Of a stretch of 64,000 nt of DNA, positions 51,055 to 62,563 are shown one piece after another. Source of the stretch: Bacteroidota bacterium (GTDB lineage: Bacteria; Bacteroidota; Bacteroidia; Flavobacteriales_F; PHOS-HE28); contig JACTMO010000062.1 of NCBI GenBank assembly GCA_014584605.1, positions 62,001 to 126,000 on the forward strand, written 5' to 3'. Position numbers and translations under genes: made by a program. How positions within the stretch are numbered: the stretch's first letter is position 1; every line of letters begins with the position of its first letter. Under the pieces are notes generated by a model. That model was not told the DNA's origin. It searched no databases and saw nothing but the letters and a program-made list of their open reading frames with translations.

Positions 51055-52524
51055 CTACCGGCCCTTGCCTGCGGTGAGGTGGCTGTGCTTGCGGCCGTAG
51101 CCGAAGAAGATCAGCACCCCGATCGCCATCCAGATGATCAGCCGCAGCCAGGTGTCCACAGGAAGGAAGGCCATCTGCACCAGGCAGATCAAGGCGCCCA
51201 GGATGGGCACCACCGGCACCCACGGTGTGCGGAAGGGGCGCGGCATGTCCGGCTGTGTGCGCCGCAGCACGATGATGCCCACGCACACGATGACAAAGGC
51301 GAGCAGGGTGCCGATGCTCACCAGCTCGCCCAGCAATCCGATGGGGAACAGCCCGGCGATGATCGCGGCCACCGTGCCGGTGAGCAGGGTGGTGACGTGG
51401 GGGGTCTTGAAACGGGGATGCACCTTGGCGAAGACCGGCGGCAGCAGACCGTCGCGGCTCATGCTGAAGAAGATGCGGGGCTGGCCCATGAGCATCACCA
51501 GGATCACGGAACTGAGGCCGGCCAGGGCGCCCACCTTGATCAGTGGCGCCAGCCAGGCCAGCGCTCCGCCCGCCGAATCGATGGCCAGGGCGATGGGCGC
51601 CGGAACGTTCAGCTCGGTGTAGTGCACCATGCCGGTCATCACCGCAGCGGTGATGACGTACAGGACCGTGCAGATGAGCAGGGAGTACAGGATGCCCTTG
51701 GGCATGTCCCGCTGCGGGTTCCTGGCCTCCTGGGCCGCCGTGCTCACCGCATCGAAACCGATGTAGGCGAAGAAGATGACCCCGGCCCCCGCCAGGATGC
51801 CCTGCCAGCCGTACCGGCCCACGCCGGTGGCCTCGGTGATCCGGTCGGGCACGTAGGGGAACCAGTTGGCCGTGTCCACATACGACAGGCCGAAGAAGAT
51901 GAAGAGCAGGATCACCGCCAGCTTCACCAGCACGATGATGTTGTTGAACCGGGCCGACTCGCGGATGCCGCGCACCAGCAGCCAGGTCATCACCGCCACG
52001 ATCAGCACCGCCGGCAGGTTGAGGATGGCCCCCGTGGTGTGCCAGCCCTGGGCGTCGTGCACCAGCGGGGCCGAGGTGAGGGCCGCCGGCAGGTGGACCC
52101 CGAAGCCCTCCAGGAAGCTCACCATGTAACCGCTCCAGCCCACGGCCACCGTGCTGGCCCCGAACAGGTATTCCAGGATCAGGTCCCAGCCGATGATCCA
52201 GGCCAGGAACTCGCCCAGCGTGGCGTAGGAATACGAATAGGCGCTGCCGCTGATGGGCAGCATGGCCGCGAACTCCGCATAGCAAAGCCCGGCGAACAGG
52301 CAGCCGAGACCCGAGACGATGAACGAGATGGTGAGCGCCGGCCCCGCGTGGTTGGCCGCCGCCGTGCCCGTGAGCACGAAGATCCCCGTGCCGATGATGG
52401 CCCCGATGCCCAGGGCCACCAGGTTGGTGGCCGTGAGCGTGCGCCGCAGGCCGTGCTCGCCCTCGGCGGAACCGGAGGCCATGATCTGTTCGACGGACTT
52501 GGTGGCGAAGAGCTTGTTGGCCAT
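51055..52524 (-). CDS. APC-family (cationic amino acid transporter type) permease
   Basis: [76 protein letters not shown]; start at ATG 52524. Confidence 0.93.
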   Translation of the reverse strand: MANKLFATKSVEQIMASGSAEGEHGLRRTLTATNLVALGIGAIIGTGIFVLTGTAAANHAGPALTISFIVSGLGCLFAGLCYAEFAAMLPISGSAYSYSYATLGEFLAWIIGWDLILEYLFGASTVAVGWSGYMVSFLEGFGVHLPAALTSAPLVHDAQGWHTTGAILNLPAVLIVAVMTWLLVRGIRESARFNNIIVLVKLAVILLFIFFGLSYVDTANWFPYVPDRITEATGVGRYGWQGILAGAGVIFFAYIGFDAVSTAAQEARNPQRDMPKGILYSLLICTVLYVITAAVMTGMVHYTELNVPAPIALAIDSAGGALAWLAPLIKVGALAGLSSVILVMLMGQPRIFFSMSRDGLLPPVFAKVHPRFKTPHVTTLLTGTVAAIIAGLFPIGLLGELVSIGTLLAFVIVCVGIIVLRRTQPDMPRPFRTPWVPVVPILGALICLVQMAFLPVDTWLRLIIWMAIGVLIFFGYGRKHSHLTAGKGR

Positions 52525-52649
52525 GCGAAGGGGGCTTCGGGCCGACAAGATGGGGCTTTTGGACCATCACCACCAAGCGCGCCGCCGCCGACCCGACTTT
52601 CGCGCCCCCATGCGGCCGATGTCGGCGCCATGGGTACTTTGGGCACCGC

Positions 52650-53714
52650 ATGACGGACGATGCCCGCCCCTTTCTCCGCTCCTTCAGCCTGGGCAAGATG
52701 CTGCTGCCGGTCTTCATCGGGCTGGGCATCACGGCGGTGCTCATCCTGCGCAACAGCGACCTGAGCGCCCTGCGGCACGTGCGCTGGACCTGGGTCAGCT
52801 CCGTATGGATCGCCCTGGCCTTCGGCAGCGTGGTGGTCCGCGACTACGCCTACATGGTGCGCATCCGGCACCTCACGGACCGCGACCTCACGTGGTGGCG
52901 GAGCTTCGTGGTGATCATGCTCTGGGAATTCAGTTCGGCGCTGGCTCCGGGCCTGATCGGCGGGGGCTTCCTCTTCGCCATCTTCATCCTCAACCGCGAA
53001 GGCATCGACGCGGGCCGCAGCATCACGGTCATCACCTTCACCAGTTTCCTGGACGGCATCTTCCTGGCCGTGATGGCCCCGCTGATGGTGCTGTTGCGGG
53101 GGCAGGACGCCCTCTTCAGCGGCGTGGGCGTGGGCAGCAGCCTGTGGGGCAGCAGCGTCTACGTGGCCTTCTGGGCCGTGTACATCATCATCCTGGCCTA
53201 CAAGCTCTTTGTGGCCTATGCCCTGTTCATCAACCCGGTGATCGTGAAACGCTGGCTGGTGGGCCTCTTCAGCATGCCCGTGCTGAGGCGCTGGCGCCGC
53301 CATGCCGTCAAGACCGGCGACCAGCTGATCGTCGCCGCCACCGGCCTGCGCCACAAGGGCTGGGGCTACTGGTGGCCCGCGCTGCTGGCCACCTTCGCCA
53401 GCTGGACCGCCCGCTACAGCATCGTCAACTGCCTGGTGCACGCCTTCCACGACGGGCGGCCCATGGACGACCTGCTGCTCTTCGGCAAGCAGGTGATCAT
53501 GGGCATCCTGGTGCTGGTGAGCCCCACCCCGGGCGGCAGCGGCCTGGCCGAGTTCCTGTTCAACGACTTCCTGGCCGTCTTCATCCCCCTGGGCCTGGCC
53601 CCGGCGCTGGCCCTGCTGTGGCGCCTGATCAGCTACTACCCCTACATCCTGGCCGGCGCCGTCCTGCTGCCGCGCTGGGTACGCCGCAACCTGCTGCCCC
53701 TCGGCAAGACCTGA
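52650..53714 (+). CDS. Lysylphosphatidylglycerol synthase TM region / UPF0104-like membrane protein
   Basis: Multi-TM, LIGGGFLFAIFILNREGIDAGRSITVI..., LVSPTPGGSGLAEFLFNDF. Confidence 0.82.
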   Translation: MTDDARPFLRSFSLGKMLLPVFIGLGITAVLILRNSDLSALRHVRWTWVSSVWIALAFGSVVVRDYAYMVRIRHLTDRDLTWWRSFVVIMLWEFSSALAPGLIGGGFLFAIFILNREGIDAGRSITVITFTSFLDGIFLAVMAPLMVLLRGQDALFSGVGVGSSLWGSSVYVAFWAVYIIILAYKLFVAYALFINPVIVKRWLVGLFSMPVLRRWRRHAVKTGDQLIVAATGLRHKGWGYWWPALLATFASWTARYSIVNCLVHAFHDGRPMDDLLLFGKQVIMGILVLVSPTPGGSGLAEFLFNDFLAVFIPLGLAPALALLWRLISYYPYILAGAVLLPRWVRRNLLPLGKT

Positions 53715-53734
53715 ACCCCCGCACCCCACCACCC

Positions 53735-54997
53735 ATGGAACGATTCACCGGGCTCCTCGGCATCCTGCTCATCCTCGGCCTCGCCTTCCTGGCGAGCAAC
53801 AACAGGAAGGCCATCAACAAGCGGCTCGTCGTGAGCGGCCTGCTGCTGCAGACCACCATCGCTCTGCTCGTGATGAAGGTCCCTCCGATCACCGCTTTCT
53901 TCCAATGGCTGGGCAAGGGCATGGAGAAGATCGAACACTATTCCCGACAGGGCGCGTCCTTCGTTTACGGGGGGATCATCGCCCAGCAGCCCGATGGTAG
54001 TATGGGCAACTACTGGGGCGGTGGGTTCGTGTTCGCCTTCAACATCACGGCCACGATCATCCTGGTGTGCGTGCTGGTGGCGATCCTCTATCACATCGGC
54101 TTCATGCAGCGCGTGGTGGCCATCATCGCGAAGGGCATGAACTTCATCATGCGGGTGAGCGGTGCCGAAGCCCTGAGCAACGTGGCCAGCGCCTTCGTGG
54201 GCCAGGTGGAGGCGCAGGTGATGATCCGCCCCTACCTGAAAGGCATGACGAAGAGCGAGCTGCTCGCGAGCATGAGCGGATCGCTCGCCTGCATCGCCGG
54301 AGGCATCCTCATCGTGTACGCCAACATGGGCGCGGCCGCAGGCATGGACCTCGCCCCCAAGCTGATCACCGCCAGCCTCATGGCCGCTCCCGGCGCGCTC
54401 GTGATCAGCAAGATCGTCTTCCCCGAGACCGAGAAGAGCGAGACCATGGGCACCGTGAAGCTGGAGGTGAAAAGCAACTACACCAACGTGATCGATGCCA
54501 TCGGCCACGGCGCCGGCGATGGGTTCAAGATCGCCATGAACGTGATCGCCATGCTGATCGGGTTCATCGCCCTGATCGCATTGATCGATGGCGTGCTCGG
54601 CTGGGCCGGGCACCTGTTCAGCCCCGACCTCCACCTGAGCCTGAACTGGATCTTCGGCAAGGTCTTCACCCCCTTCGCCTGGGCCATGGGCGTGCCGATG
54701 CAGGATGTGAACAGCGTGGCCACCCTGCTGGGCCAGAAGCTCACCGTGAACGAGTTCGTCGCCTTCAAGAGCCTTACCGACAAGACCGTGCCGGTGCTCA
54801 CCGAGAAGGGCCTGCTCATCACCAGCTTCGCCATCTGCGGCTTCGCCAACTTCAGCAGCGTGGGCATGCAGATCGGCGGCATCGGCGAACTGGCGCCCAT
54901 GCGCCGGGCGGACCTCGCACAACTCGGATTGAAAGCCCTGTTCTGCGGGACGCTCGCCAGCTACCTGAGCGCCACCATCGCCGGCATCGTGATGTGA
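53735..54997 (+). CDS. Concentrative nucleoside transporter (NupC/CNT family)
   Basis: EALSNVASAFVGQVEAQVMIRPYLKGMTKSELLASMSGSLACIAGGILIVYANMGA; SFAICGFANFSSVGMQIGGIGELAP. Confidence 0.93.
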   Translation: MERFTGLLGILLILGLAFLASNNRKAINKRLVVSGLLLQTTIALLVMKVPPITAFFQWLGKGMEKIEHYSRQGASFVYGGIIAQQPDGSMGNYWGGGFVFAFNITATIILVCVLVAILYHIGFMQRVVAIIAKGMNFIMRVSGAEALSNVASAFVGQVEAQVMIRPYLKGMTKSELLASMSGSLACIAGGILIVYANMGAAAGMDLAPKLITASLMAAPGALVISKIVFPETEKSETMGTVKLEVKSNYTNVIDAIGHGAGDGFKIAMNVIAMLIGFIALIALIDGVLGWAGHLFSPDLHLSLNWIFGKVFTPFAWAMGVPMQDVNSVATLLGQKLTVNEFVAFKSLTDKTVPVLTEKGLLITSFAICGFANFSSVGMQIGGIGELAPMRRADLAQLGLKALFCGTLASYLSATIAGIVM

Positions 54998-55034
54998 ACC
55001 ACAGCGGCCCGCGAACCGGCCCCACCCTTCCCCC

Positions 55035-56651
55035 ATGACCCGCACCCTGCACCTGCCCCTGGCCGCCCTGCTGGCCACCGGCGCCCTCGGCCAACCCGCC
55101 GCCCAGGTCGGCGAGGCCTTCACCCGGAACTTCAAGAACACCCAGGGCGACCAGCACAGCGTGGTGGACGGGCTGCTGCCCCCGGACGGCCGCGCCCTGC
55201 TGTACGTGGAGGAGGGCGGCAGCCACAAGGTGGTGCGACTGGACGCGCAATTGCGGCCCGCCGAGGAGGTGGTGCTGAAGGACGTGGAACTGGACGGCGC
55301 CCGGTGGAACGGGGTGATACCCGTGCTGCGCGGCGAAGCGATGGACGTGCTGCTGGTGAGCCCGGGGCGCAAAGGCGCCGAACTGGCCGTGGCCGCCGTG
55401 GGCGGATCGCCCCTCGCCCTCTCGGGCCTGCGCCGCGTGGCCACCTTCCCCCAGCCCTGGACCATGGACCCGGCCACCAGCCTGGCCCGCCGCCCCCTGC
55501 CCGACCCGATCCTCTTCAGCCTCGGCCTGACCGGCGCCCTGAACGAGCGCCTGCTCCGCTCGCCCGACGGCGCCCACCAGCTGCTGAACATGTACGACGG
55601 CAAGGGGAAGGACCCCAAGCAGCTGTGGATGACCTGCCTGGACAGGGACCTCCACGAGGAATGGAGCGCCGTGGCCACCCTGCCGTATCCCGCCGCACAG
55701 GCCCGCATCCACCAGATGGCGTTCACCAACGACGGGCGCCTGCTCCTGCTGGCCTACGTGTTCCGTTGTGCGGAGGAACAACAGGGCGACAAGAACTGCC
55801 ACGAGCTGCACTTCACCATCGTGAGCGACCAGGGCCGCACGGTGAAGGACGTGCTGGTGGACAAGGACTTCGTGAGCACCGCCCGCTTCTGCGAAGGCGC
55901 CGAGGGACGCATCCGCCTGGCCTTGCGCTACGGCGCGCTCACCGGCATCCCGGGCCAGGTGATCGACTTCGACCCGATGGACCCCAAGCTGAAACCCACC
56001 CCCCTGGTGGACCAGCGGCTGGCCGACCTGCGCCGGACGAAGCTCAGCGGCTTCGGCAGCGTGGACGGCGAGCCGGACAAGCCCGCCTCGGCCCGCGCCA
56101 AGCTGCCCGACGAGGTGGTGACCCTGCTGCCCGCGTGGGACGGTGGAAGCCTGCTCGTGGAAGCCTTCGTGGACAACGAGTTCCAACTGCCGGTGGGCGA
56201 TGCCGTGGCCATGCGCCATTTCTGCGGCATGCTGCGGGTGAGCTACCTGGACGCCACCGACACGGTGCGCTGGCAGCAAAAGATCGACCGCGCCTACCTC
56301 AGCACCGGCGGTCAGACCTACGAGACCGCTGGTCTGCGGGCCGACAGCCAGGGGATCACGCTGCTGTTCGGCCACACCCCGAAGGGACTGGCTGGCATCC
56401 TGGCCAGCGGTGCCGGTGGCGACAGCCGTTCGCCCCTGCCGGAGCCGGGCGTGCTGAAGACCGTGCGGATCGACCGTACCGGGCACCTGGTGCGCCAGGG
56501 CACCGCCTGGGTGCCCGAGGGCGACCTCGCCGCCTGCCCCATGACGGCCGTGTTCGACGCCAACGGTACGCGTGTGCTCCTCAAGGCCTACGACCGTGGC
56601 AGCACCTACCGCTACGTGCTGGTGGACCTGGCGCGTGCAGGAGCCGAGTGA
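55035..56651 (+). CDS. Hypothetical secreted protein
   Basis: Signal peptide; long ORF with consistent GC-rich codon pattern; no family recognised. Confidence 0.65.
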   Translation: MTRTLHLPLAALLATGALGQPAAQVGEAFTRNFKNTQGDQHSVVDGLLPPDGRALLYVEEGGSHKVVRLDAQLRPAEEVVLKDVELDGARWNGVIPVLRGEAMDVLLVSPGRKGAELAVAAVGGSPLALSGLRRVATFPQPWTMDPATSLARRPLPDPILFSLGLTGALNERLLRSPDGAHQLLNMYDGKGKDPKQLWMTCLDRDLHEEWSAVATLPYPAAQARIHQMAFTNDGRLLLLAYVFRCAEEQQGDKNCHELHFTIVSDQGRTVKDVLVDKDFVSTARFCEGAEGRIRLALRYGALTGIPGQVIDFDPMDPKLKPTPLVDQRLADLRRTKLSGFGSVDGEPDKPASARAKLPDEVVTLLPAWDGGSLLVEAFVDNEFQLPVGDAVAMRHFCGMLRVSYLDATDTVRWQQKIDRAYLSTGGQTYETAGLRADSQGITLLFGHTPKGLAGILASGAGGDSRSPLPEPGVLKTVRIDRTGHLVRQGTAWVPEGDLAACPMTAVFDANGTRVLLKAYDRGSTYRYVLVDLARAGAE

Positions 56652-56730
56652 GCCGCTGTCCATGCCGCGTTGTTGGTAGCGCGCGCGCGCCCCACGCGAT
56701 ACCTGTGCCGGGGCCGGGCACCTTTGCCCC

Positions 56731-58227
56731 GTGCCGTCCACTGTTCCGCCCACCCCGTCCCGCTTTGGCCGGCGCCTGCAACGGCAGGTGACCGCCGCGC
56801 TCGCCTGGCTGGGCCGCAAGGTGATGAACAGCCGCATGAAGGAGCTCACCCTGCTGACGCTCCCCTACCAGGTGGCCGCCGTGATCACCGCCCTGGTCGC
56901 CGTGGGCTACGCCAAGCTCTTCGCCCTGGTGGAGCAGGTGCAGGTCTGGATCATCGGCCTGCAGCCCGACCGCGTCTTCATCAGCGCTCCGCTCGCGTTC
57001 CTGCTGAGCTGGTGGCTGGTGCGTCGTTTCGCCCCCCTGGCCGCCGGCAGTGGCATACCCCAGCTGATGGCCGCCATCGACGTGGCGGACGACCGGGGCA
57101 CGGACCGCAGCTGGCGTTTCCTCAACGTGCGCATCATCCTGGTGAAGGTGGCCAGCAGCCTGGCCATGGCCATGGGCGGCGGTGCCGTGGGTCGCGAGGG
57201 GCCCACCCTACAGATCGCCGGTAGCGTGTACCGCAGCGTTCACAAGCTGCTGCCCCCCTTCTGGCCCCGGGTGAGCCGCAAGGTGATGATGATCACCGGC
57301 GGAGCCGCCGGCCTCAGCGCCGCCTTCAACACCCCCCTGGGCGGCATCGTCTTCGCCGTGGAGGAGCTCACCCGTACGCACATCGCCCAGTTCCGCACCG
57401 CCGTGCTCACCGCCGTGATCCTGGCCGGCATGACCGCCCAGCTGCTGCTGGGCACCTACCTCTTCCTGGGCTACCCCAAACTGGAACCCGTCGGCTTCAG
57501 CTTCATGTACAAGGTGCTCGCCATCGGCCTGTGCGCCGGTGCGACCGGGGCCCTCTTCTGCAAGGCCGTGCTGCTGCTGGACAAATGGCGCCGGGCCCTG
57601 AAGGGCGCGATGGCCCAGGCCCTCTTCGCCGTGGGCTGCGCGCTGGCCTTCGCCTGCACCGTCAAGCTCACGGGCACCATCGCCCTGGGCAGCGGCAAAC
57701 ACCTGCTGGAGAGCTACCTCTTCGATGCTGCGGTGGACCCCGGATGGCGCGACATCGCCGCCCGGACCCTCGGTCCCCTCTTCAGTTTCAGCGCCGGTGG
57801 CGCAGGCGGCATCTTCGCCCCCAGCCTGGCCGGCGGCGCGGCCGTCGGCGGGTGGATCGCGCAGTGGTTCGAGCCCAGCCGCGGTGAGCTCAACGTGCTG
57901 GTCCTCGCCGGCATGACCGCCTTCCTCACCGGTGTGTCCCGATCGCCCTTCACCAGCGCCATCCTGGTGCTGGAGATGACCGACCGCCACAGCGTGATCT
58001 TCCAGCTGATGTATGCTGCCATGGTGGCCTATCTCATCAGCCACACCATCGACAAACGCAGTTACTACGAGCGCATGAAGCTCCGCCTGCTGGCCGCCAT
58101 GCCCGGCAACGGCGGTCGTGACCCGGGCGCGGAGCACAGCACCGGCAACGGGGCCCGGCGGCCCACCCCCATCCCGCCGCCCGACGACCCACCGCCCTCC
58201 CCCACCGCCGGCTACGGGCTGGGCTAA
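56731..58227 (+). CDS. CLC-family chloride channel/transporter
   Basis: [43 protein letters not shown] start. Confidence 0.93.
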   Translation: MPSTVPPTPSRFGRRLQRQVTAALAWLGRKVMNSRMKELTLLTLPYQVAAVITALVAVGYAKLFALVEQVQVWIIGLQPDRVFISAPLAFLLSWWLVRRFAPLAAGSGIPQLMAAIDVADDRGTDRSWRFLNVRIILVKVASSLAMAMGGGAVGREGPTLQIAGSVYRSVHKLLPPFWPRVSRKVMMITGGAAGLSAAFNTPLGGIVFAVEELTRTHIAQFRTAVLTAVILAGMTAQLLLGTYLFLGYPKLEPVGFSFMYKVLAIGLCAGATGALFCKAVLLLDKWRRALKGAMAQALFAVGCALAFACTVKLTGTIALGSGKHLLESYLFDAAVDPGWRDIAARTLGPLFSFSAGGAGGIFAPSLAGGAAVGGWIAQWFEPSRGELNVLVLAGMTAFLTGVSRSPFTSAILVLEMTDRHSVIFQLMYAAMVAYLISHTIDKRSYYERMKLRLLAAMPGNGGRDPGAEHSTGNGARRPTPIPPPDDPPPSPTAGYGLG

Positions 58228-58274
58228 CTTCGCGGCGACGCCCAGGGCCCCGGCATGGGCGTACCACCGATCCG

Positions 58275-59069
58275 ATGAAGCAATACCATCAACTGCTGCG
58301 CCGCATCCTGGACGAAGGGACGCCCAAGCACGATCGCACCGGCACCGGCACCCTGAGCTGCTTCGGCCACCAGATGCGCTTCGACCTGGCCGAAGGCTTC
58401 CCCCTGGTGACCACCAAGAAGCTGCACCTGAAGAGCATCGTGCATGAGCTGCTCTGGTTCCTGGCGGGCGACACCAACGTGAAATACCTCCAGGACAACG
58501 GGGTGCGCATCTGGGACGAGTGGGCCGACGCCGAGGGGAACCTCGGCCCGGTGTACGGGTACCAATGGCGGAGCTGGCATGCGCCCGATGGACGCGTGAT
58601 CGATCAGATCGCGAACCTGGTGGAGGCGATCCGGAAGAACCCGGACAGCCGCCGCCTGATCGTCAGCGCCTGGAACCCCGCTGATGTGGACCGCATGGCC
58701 CTTCCGCCCTGCCACGCCCTCTTTCAGTTCTACGTGGCCGACGGGAAGCTCAGCTGCCAGCTCTATCAGCGCAGCGCCGATGTGTTCCTGGGTGTGCCCT
58801 TCAACATCGCCAGCTATGCGCTGCTCACCCTGATGGTGGCCCAGGTGTGCGGGCTGAGGCCGGGAGCGTTCGTGCACAGCTTCGGCGACGTGCACCTCTA
58901 CAACAACCACCTCGAGCAGGCCCGCCTGCAGCTCTCGCGCGATCCGCGCCCGCTGCCCACCATGGAACTGGACCCCGCCGTGAAGGACCTCTTCGCCTTC
59001 CGCTACGACCATTTCACGCTGAAGGACTACGATCCGCACCCGCACATCAAGGCGGAGGTCGCCGTATGA
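58275..59069 (+). CDS. thyA: Thymidylate synthase
   Basis: [80 protein letters not shown]. Confidence 0.98.
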   Translation: MKQYHQLLRRILDEGTPKHDRTGTGTLSCFGHQMRFDLAEGFPLVTTKKLHLKSIVHELLWFLAGDTNVKYLQDNGVRIWDEWADAEGNLGPVYGYQWRSWHAPDGRVIDQIANLVEAIRKNPDSRRLIVSAWNPADVDRMALPPCHALFQFYVADGKLSCQLYQRSADVFLGVPFNIASYALLTLMVAQVCGLRPGAFVHSFGDVHLYNNHLEQARLQLSRDPRPLPTMELDPAVKDLFAFRYDHFTLKDYDPHPHIKAEVAV

Positions 59070-59605
59070 TCGTCAGCGCCATCGTTGCCGCAAGCGCCAA
59101 CGGGGTCATCGGCCGCGAGGGCGACCTGCCCTGGCACCTGCCGGACGACATGGCGTACTTCCAACGCACCACGCGGGGCCATTGCGTGATCACCGGGCGG
59201 CGCAACTGGGAGAGCATTCCACCCCGCTACCGGCCGTTGAAGGGCCGCACCAACATTGTGGTGAGCCGCAACCCCGCCTATGTAGCGCCCGGCGCCGCGG
59301 TGGTCGGCAGCCTGGAAGCCGCCCTGGAGCACGCCCGAAGCCTTGGCGAGCTGGAGGTCTTCGTGATCGGCGGCGGGCAGCTTTACCGCGAGGCCCTGGA
59401 CGCTGGGCTGGTGGACCGTGTCCACCTCACCCGGGTGCACGCGGTGCTGGAGGGCGACACCCATTTCCCCGCCCTGGGCCCCGGCTGGCGCGAGGTATGG
59501 CGGCAGGAACACCCGGCCGACGAGCGGCACGCCCACGCCTTCACCTTCCTGCTTCTGGAACGCGAGGCCCCGGAGCGTGAACGGATCGAACCTTTTCCGC
59601 GTTGA
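59066..59605 (+). CDS. folA: Dihydrofolate reductase
   Basis: [52 protein letters not shown]; 4-nt overlap with thyA. Confidence 0.96.
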   Translation: MIVSAIVAASANGVIGREGDLPWHLPDDMAYFQRTTRGHCVITGRRNWESIPPRYRPLKGRTNIVVSRNPAYVAPGAAVVGSLEAALEHARSLGELEVFVIGGGQLYREALDAGLVDRVHLTRVHAVLEGDTHFPALGPGWREVWRQEHPADERHAHAFTFLLLEREAPERERIEPFPR

Positions 59606-59636
59606 AGCGTCATACCCACGCCGCAACCCACCAGCC

Positions 59637-60434
59637 ATGAAACGCATCCTGCTCCTCACATCCGCCATAGGCCTGCTGGCCCTCACGGCCTGTCGCAAGG
59701 AGAACGACGACCCGGTGAACAACGATTACACGTCCGCCGTGGACAACAGCCTGGCGGAGGCCCTGTTCAACGACCTGCTGAAGCAGGCCGACCAGGCCGC
59801 CGAGGAAGGCGGGGTGCGGGGCATGATGGACGCCTGCATCGATACCATCCTCATCGACACCACCTCCATGCCCCACACGCTGCTGATCGACTTCGGGCCG
59901 GTGAACTGCACCGGGCAGGACGGTCGCACGCGGCGGGGCAGCATCCTGGTGACCTTCACCGGGCCCTATCGCGCCACCGGCACGGTGATCACCATCACCC
60001 CGCAGGACTACTACGTGAACGACCATCACGTCCAGGGCAGCAAGACGGTGACCAACCTGGGCCCCGATGGCGACGGGCACACCCATTTCAGCATCGCGGT
60101 CAACGGCACCATCACCGGCCCGAACAACGCCTGGACGAGCACGCACACCGCGAACCGCGTGCGCACCTGGATCGCGGGCGAGGAAACGCTCACCCCGTGG
60201 GACGACGTGTACCTCATCACCGGCAACGGCAGCGGCACCACGCGGCAAGGTCTGCCCTACACCCTATCGATCACCCAGGCCCTGCGCGTGGAAGTGGGGT
60301 GCTGGTACGTGGTGAGCGGCAAGCTGGAGATCACCCCGCAGGGGCTCGCCACCCGTTATGTGGACTTCGGCACGGGTTCCTGCGACGGCACCGTCACGGT
60401 CACCGTCAACGGGCTCACCTTCACCTTCGGTTAG
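59637..60434 (+). CDS. Hypothetical lipoprotein
   Basis: MKRILLLTSAIGLLALTACRKEND lipobox. Confidence 0.75.
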   Translation: MKRILLLTSAIGLLALTACRKENDDPVNNDYTSAVDNSLAEALFNDLLKQADQAAEEGGVRGMMDACIDTILIDTTSMPHTLLIDFGPVNCTGQDGRTRRGSILVTFTGPYRATGTVITITPQDYYVNDHHVQGSKTVTNLGPDGDGHTHFSIAVNGTITGPNNAWTSTHTANRVRTWIAGEETLTPWDDVYLITGNGSGTTRQGLPYTLSITQALRVEVGCWYVVSGKLEITPQGLATRYVDFGTGSCDGTVTVTVNGLTFTFG

Positions 60435-60458
60435 CGCCGGCCCTCCGGGACGGCGACA

Positions 60459-60480
60459 GGAAGGCCCTTCGGGGCCTTCC
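60459..60480 (+). terminator. Terminator-like hairpin with UUCG tetraloop
   Basis: ggaaggccc-ttcg-gggccttcc; no clear T-tract. Confidence 0.5.
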
Positions 60481-60616
60481 GCGTTCTCCGGCCATCCTCA
60501 CCGTTCGTCCCTGTCCGTCCCATCCGGAGCCGTTCATCACGATCGCGTGGGGACGGCCGGTTGGGGGGGATAGCTTGCCTGCGGTCGCCGGCCCAGGTCC
60601 GGCGTGAGCGCCTCCG

Positions 60617-61744
60617 GTGAACTACTTCCAGCGCACCCCGATCAGCTACCGCATTGTGCTGGTGAGCGCCCTGGTGATGGCCACGCTGTTCCTGCTGCAG
60701 GCCTACATGCACCACTATGTGTACGCCGAGCTCAAGGCCATGGGCGAGTTCCGGTGGTGGCGCGAGGCGCCGGTGCCCTACCTCAACTTCCTGTTCTGGG
60801 CACTGCTCACCCCCCTGGTGTACAGCATCCTCAAGCGCTGGCCCTTCAGCCAGCGCCCGTGGGGCCCCATGCTGCTGCTGCACGTGGGGGTGGCCGTGCT
60901 GATCGCCGCCTTCCACGAAGCCTCCACCTCCTGCATCTACTACGCCATCCTGCACTGGCGGGGCGAGTTCGATTTCAGCGATCCCGGCATGCGCAACTGG
61001 GCCCTCAGCGCGCTGCCGCCGGCCATCCTCAGCCGCTTCATGGAGTACGGCGTGCTGATGGGCGTGCTGGTGGCCCTGGACAATGCGCGGATCATGCGCG
61101 AGCGGCAGACCCAGGTGATGCAGTTGCGCAACGAGCTCCAGGCCAGCCAGCTCGACGCCCTCCGCAAACAGCTGCAACCCCACTTCCTGTTCAACACCCT
61201 CAACACGGTGAGCGCACTCATGGACATGGACAGCGGCCGGGCCCGCACCGTGCTGAGCCGGCTCGGCCAGTTGCTGCGCATCACCCTGGATAAGGAACAG
61301 CGCGACCGGGTACCGCTCTCCCGCGAGATCGACCACGTGGGGCACTACCTCGGCATCGAGGCCGTGCGTTTCCAGGACCGAGTGCGCGTGAGCTACGACA
61401 TTCCGGCCTCCTGTGCCGATGCCGAGGTGCCCAGCATGATCCTGCAACCCCTGGTGGAGAACGCCATCAAGCACGGGCCCGGCCTCAGCAGCGACCGTGT
61501 GGACATCGCCGTCACCGCCAAGCGCCACAACGGCGACCTGTGCCTCGCGGTCCGGGACAACGGCTGCGGCTGTGCCGATGTGGAGGCTGCCACGGCAGGC
61601 AGCGGGATCGGCCTGCGCAACGTCCGGGAGAGGCTTCGGCTGCTCTACGGCGGGGCGGCGCGCATGCAGGTCTCCTCCCCGGGCGGTCAAGGATTCTCCG
61701 TGCAGCTCACCATCCCCTACAAGCGCAACGATCACGTCCCATGA
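60617..61744 (+). CDS. LytS/YehU-type sensor histidine kinase
   Basis: QLDALRKQLQPHFLFNTLNTVSALMDMD; GIGLRNVRERLRLLYGGAARM; GTG start. Confidence 0.93.
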   Translation: MNYFQRTPISYRIVLVSALVMATLFLLQAYMHHYVYAELKAMGEFRWWREAPVPYLNFLFWALLTPLVYSILKRWPFSQRPWGPMLLLHVGVAVLIAAFHEASTSCIYYAILHWRGEFDFSDPGMRNWALSALPPAILSRFMEYGVLMGVLVALDNARIMRERQTQVMQLRNELQASQLDALRKQLQPHFLFNTLNTVSALMDMDSGRARTVLSRLGQLLRITLDKEQRDRVPLSREIDHVGHYLGIEAVRFQDRVRVSYDIPASCADAEVPSMILQPLVENAIKHGPGLSSDRVDIAVTAKRHNGDLCLAVRDNGCGCADVEAATAGSGIGLRNVRERLRLLYGGAARMQVSSPGGQGFSVQLTIPYKRNDHVP

Positions 61745-62517
61745 AACACATCCGTACCCTGGTCGTCGACGACGAACCCATCGCCCGCGAACGCCTCCTT
61801 CGCCTCCTGGCCCAGGACCCCGAGATCGAGGTGGTGGGCGAATGCCGCAACGGGCAGGAGGCCCTGGGCGCCATTGACCGGAACCGGCCCGACCTGCTCT
61901 TCCTCGATGTGCAGATGCCCCAGATGAACGGCTTCGAGGTGGTGCAGCAGGTCTCCCGCGACCGCATGCCCTTCGTGGTCTTCGTCACCGCCCACGACCA
62001 GTACGCCCTGCAGGCCTTCGACATCAACGCCGTGGACTACCTGCTGAAGCCCTACGACGACGAGCGCTTCTTCACCTCCCTGGAACGCGCCAAGCGGCAC
62101 CTGGACATGAACGTCAGCCGCCGCCTCACCGGCAAACTGATGGACCTGGTGCGCGAGCACATGCACGCCAACAGCGAGTTCATCGAGCACTTCACCCTGC
62201 GGGAAAAGGGGCGTGAGCACAAGGTGAACGTGGCCGACATCGCGTTCATGCGCGCCGAGGGCAATTACATCTGCCTGCAGCTCAGGGACCGGCACTTCCT
62301 GCACCGGATGACGATGAACGCCGTGGAGACCGAACTGGACCCCGCCCGGTTCCTGCGCATCCACCGCAGCTACATCGTGAACCTCGCCCACGTGCGCAAC
62401 AACCGCTACAGCGGCAACAACGAGTTCATCTTCACCATGTCCAACAACGAGCGCATCGTGAGCGGACGCAGCTACAAGGAGCAGATCGCGCGGGCCCTGC
62501 AGGAGCAGTCGGTGTGA
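61741..62517 (+). CDS. LytTR-family response regulator
   Basis: Receiver LVVDDEPIARERLLRLL...LFLDVQMPQMNGFEV...TAHDQYALQAFDINAVDYLLKP; LytTR EGNYICLQL...RIHRSYIVNL. Confidence 0.96.
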   Translation: MKHIRTLVVDDEPIARERLLRLLAQDPEIEVVGECRNGQEALGAIDRNRPDLLFLDVQMPQMNGFEVVQQVSRDRMPFVVFVTAHDQYALQAFDINAVDYLLKPYDDERFFTSLERAKRHLDMNVSRRLTGKLMDLVREHMHANSEFIEHFTLREKGREHKVNVADIAFMRAEGNYICLQLRDRHFLHRMTMNAVETELDPARFLRIHRSYIVNLAHVRNNRYSGNNEFIFTMSNNERIVSGRSYKEQIARALQEQSV

Positions 62518-62563
62518 TCGCGCTGCCGGCCGCAGGCCCGTTGTGCGTTCCTACCTTGGGCCC

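Noticed and set aside
56670-56700. gcgcgcgcgc run before the CLC gene
   Set aside because: Short dinucleotide run, too small to support a functional claim.
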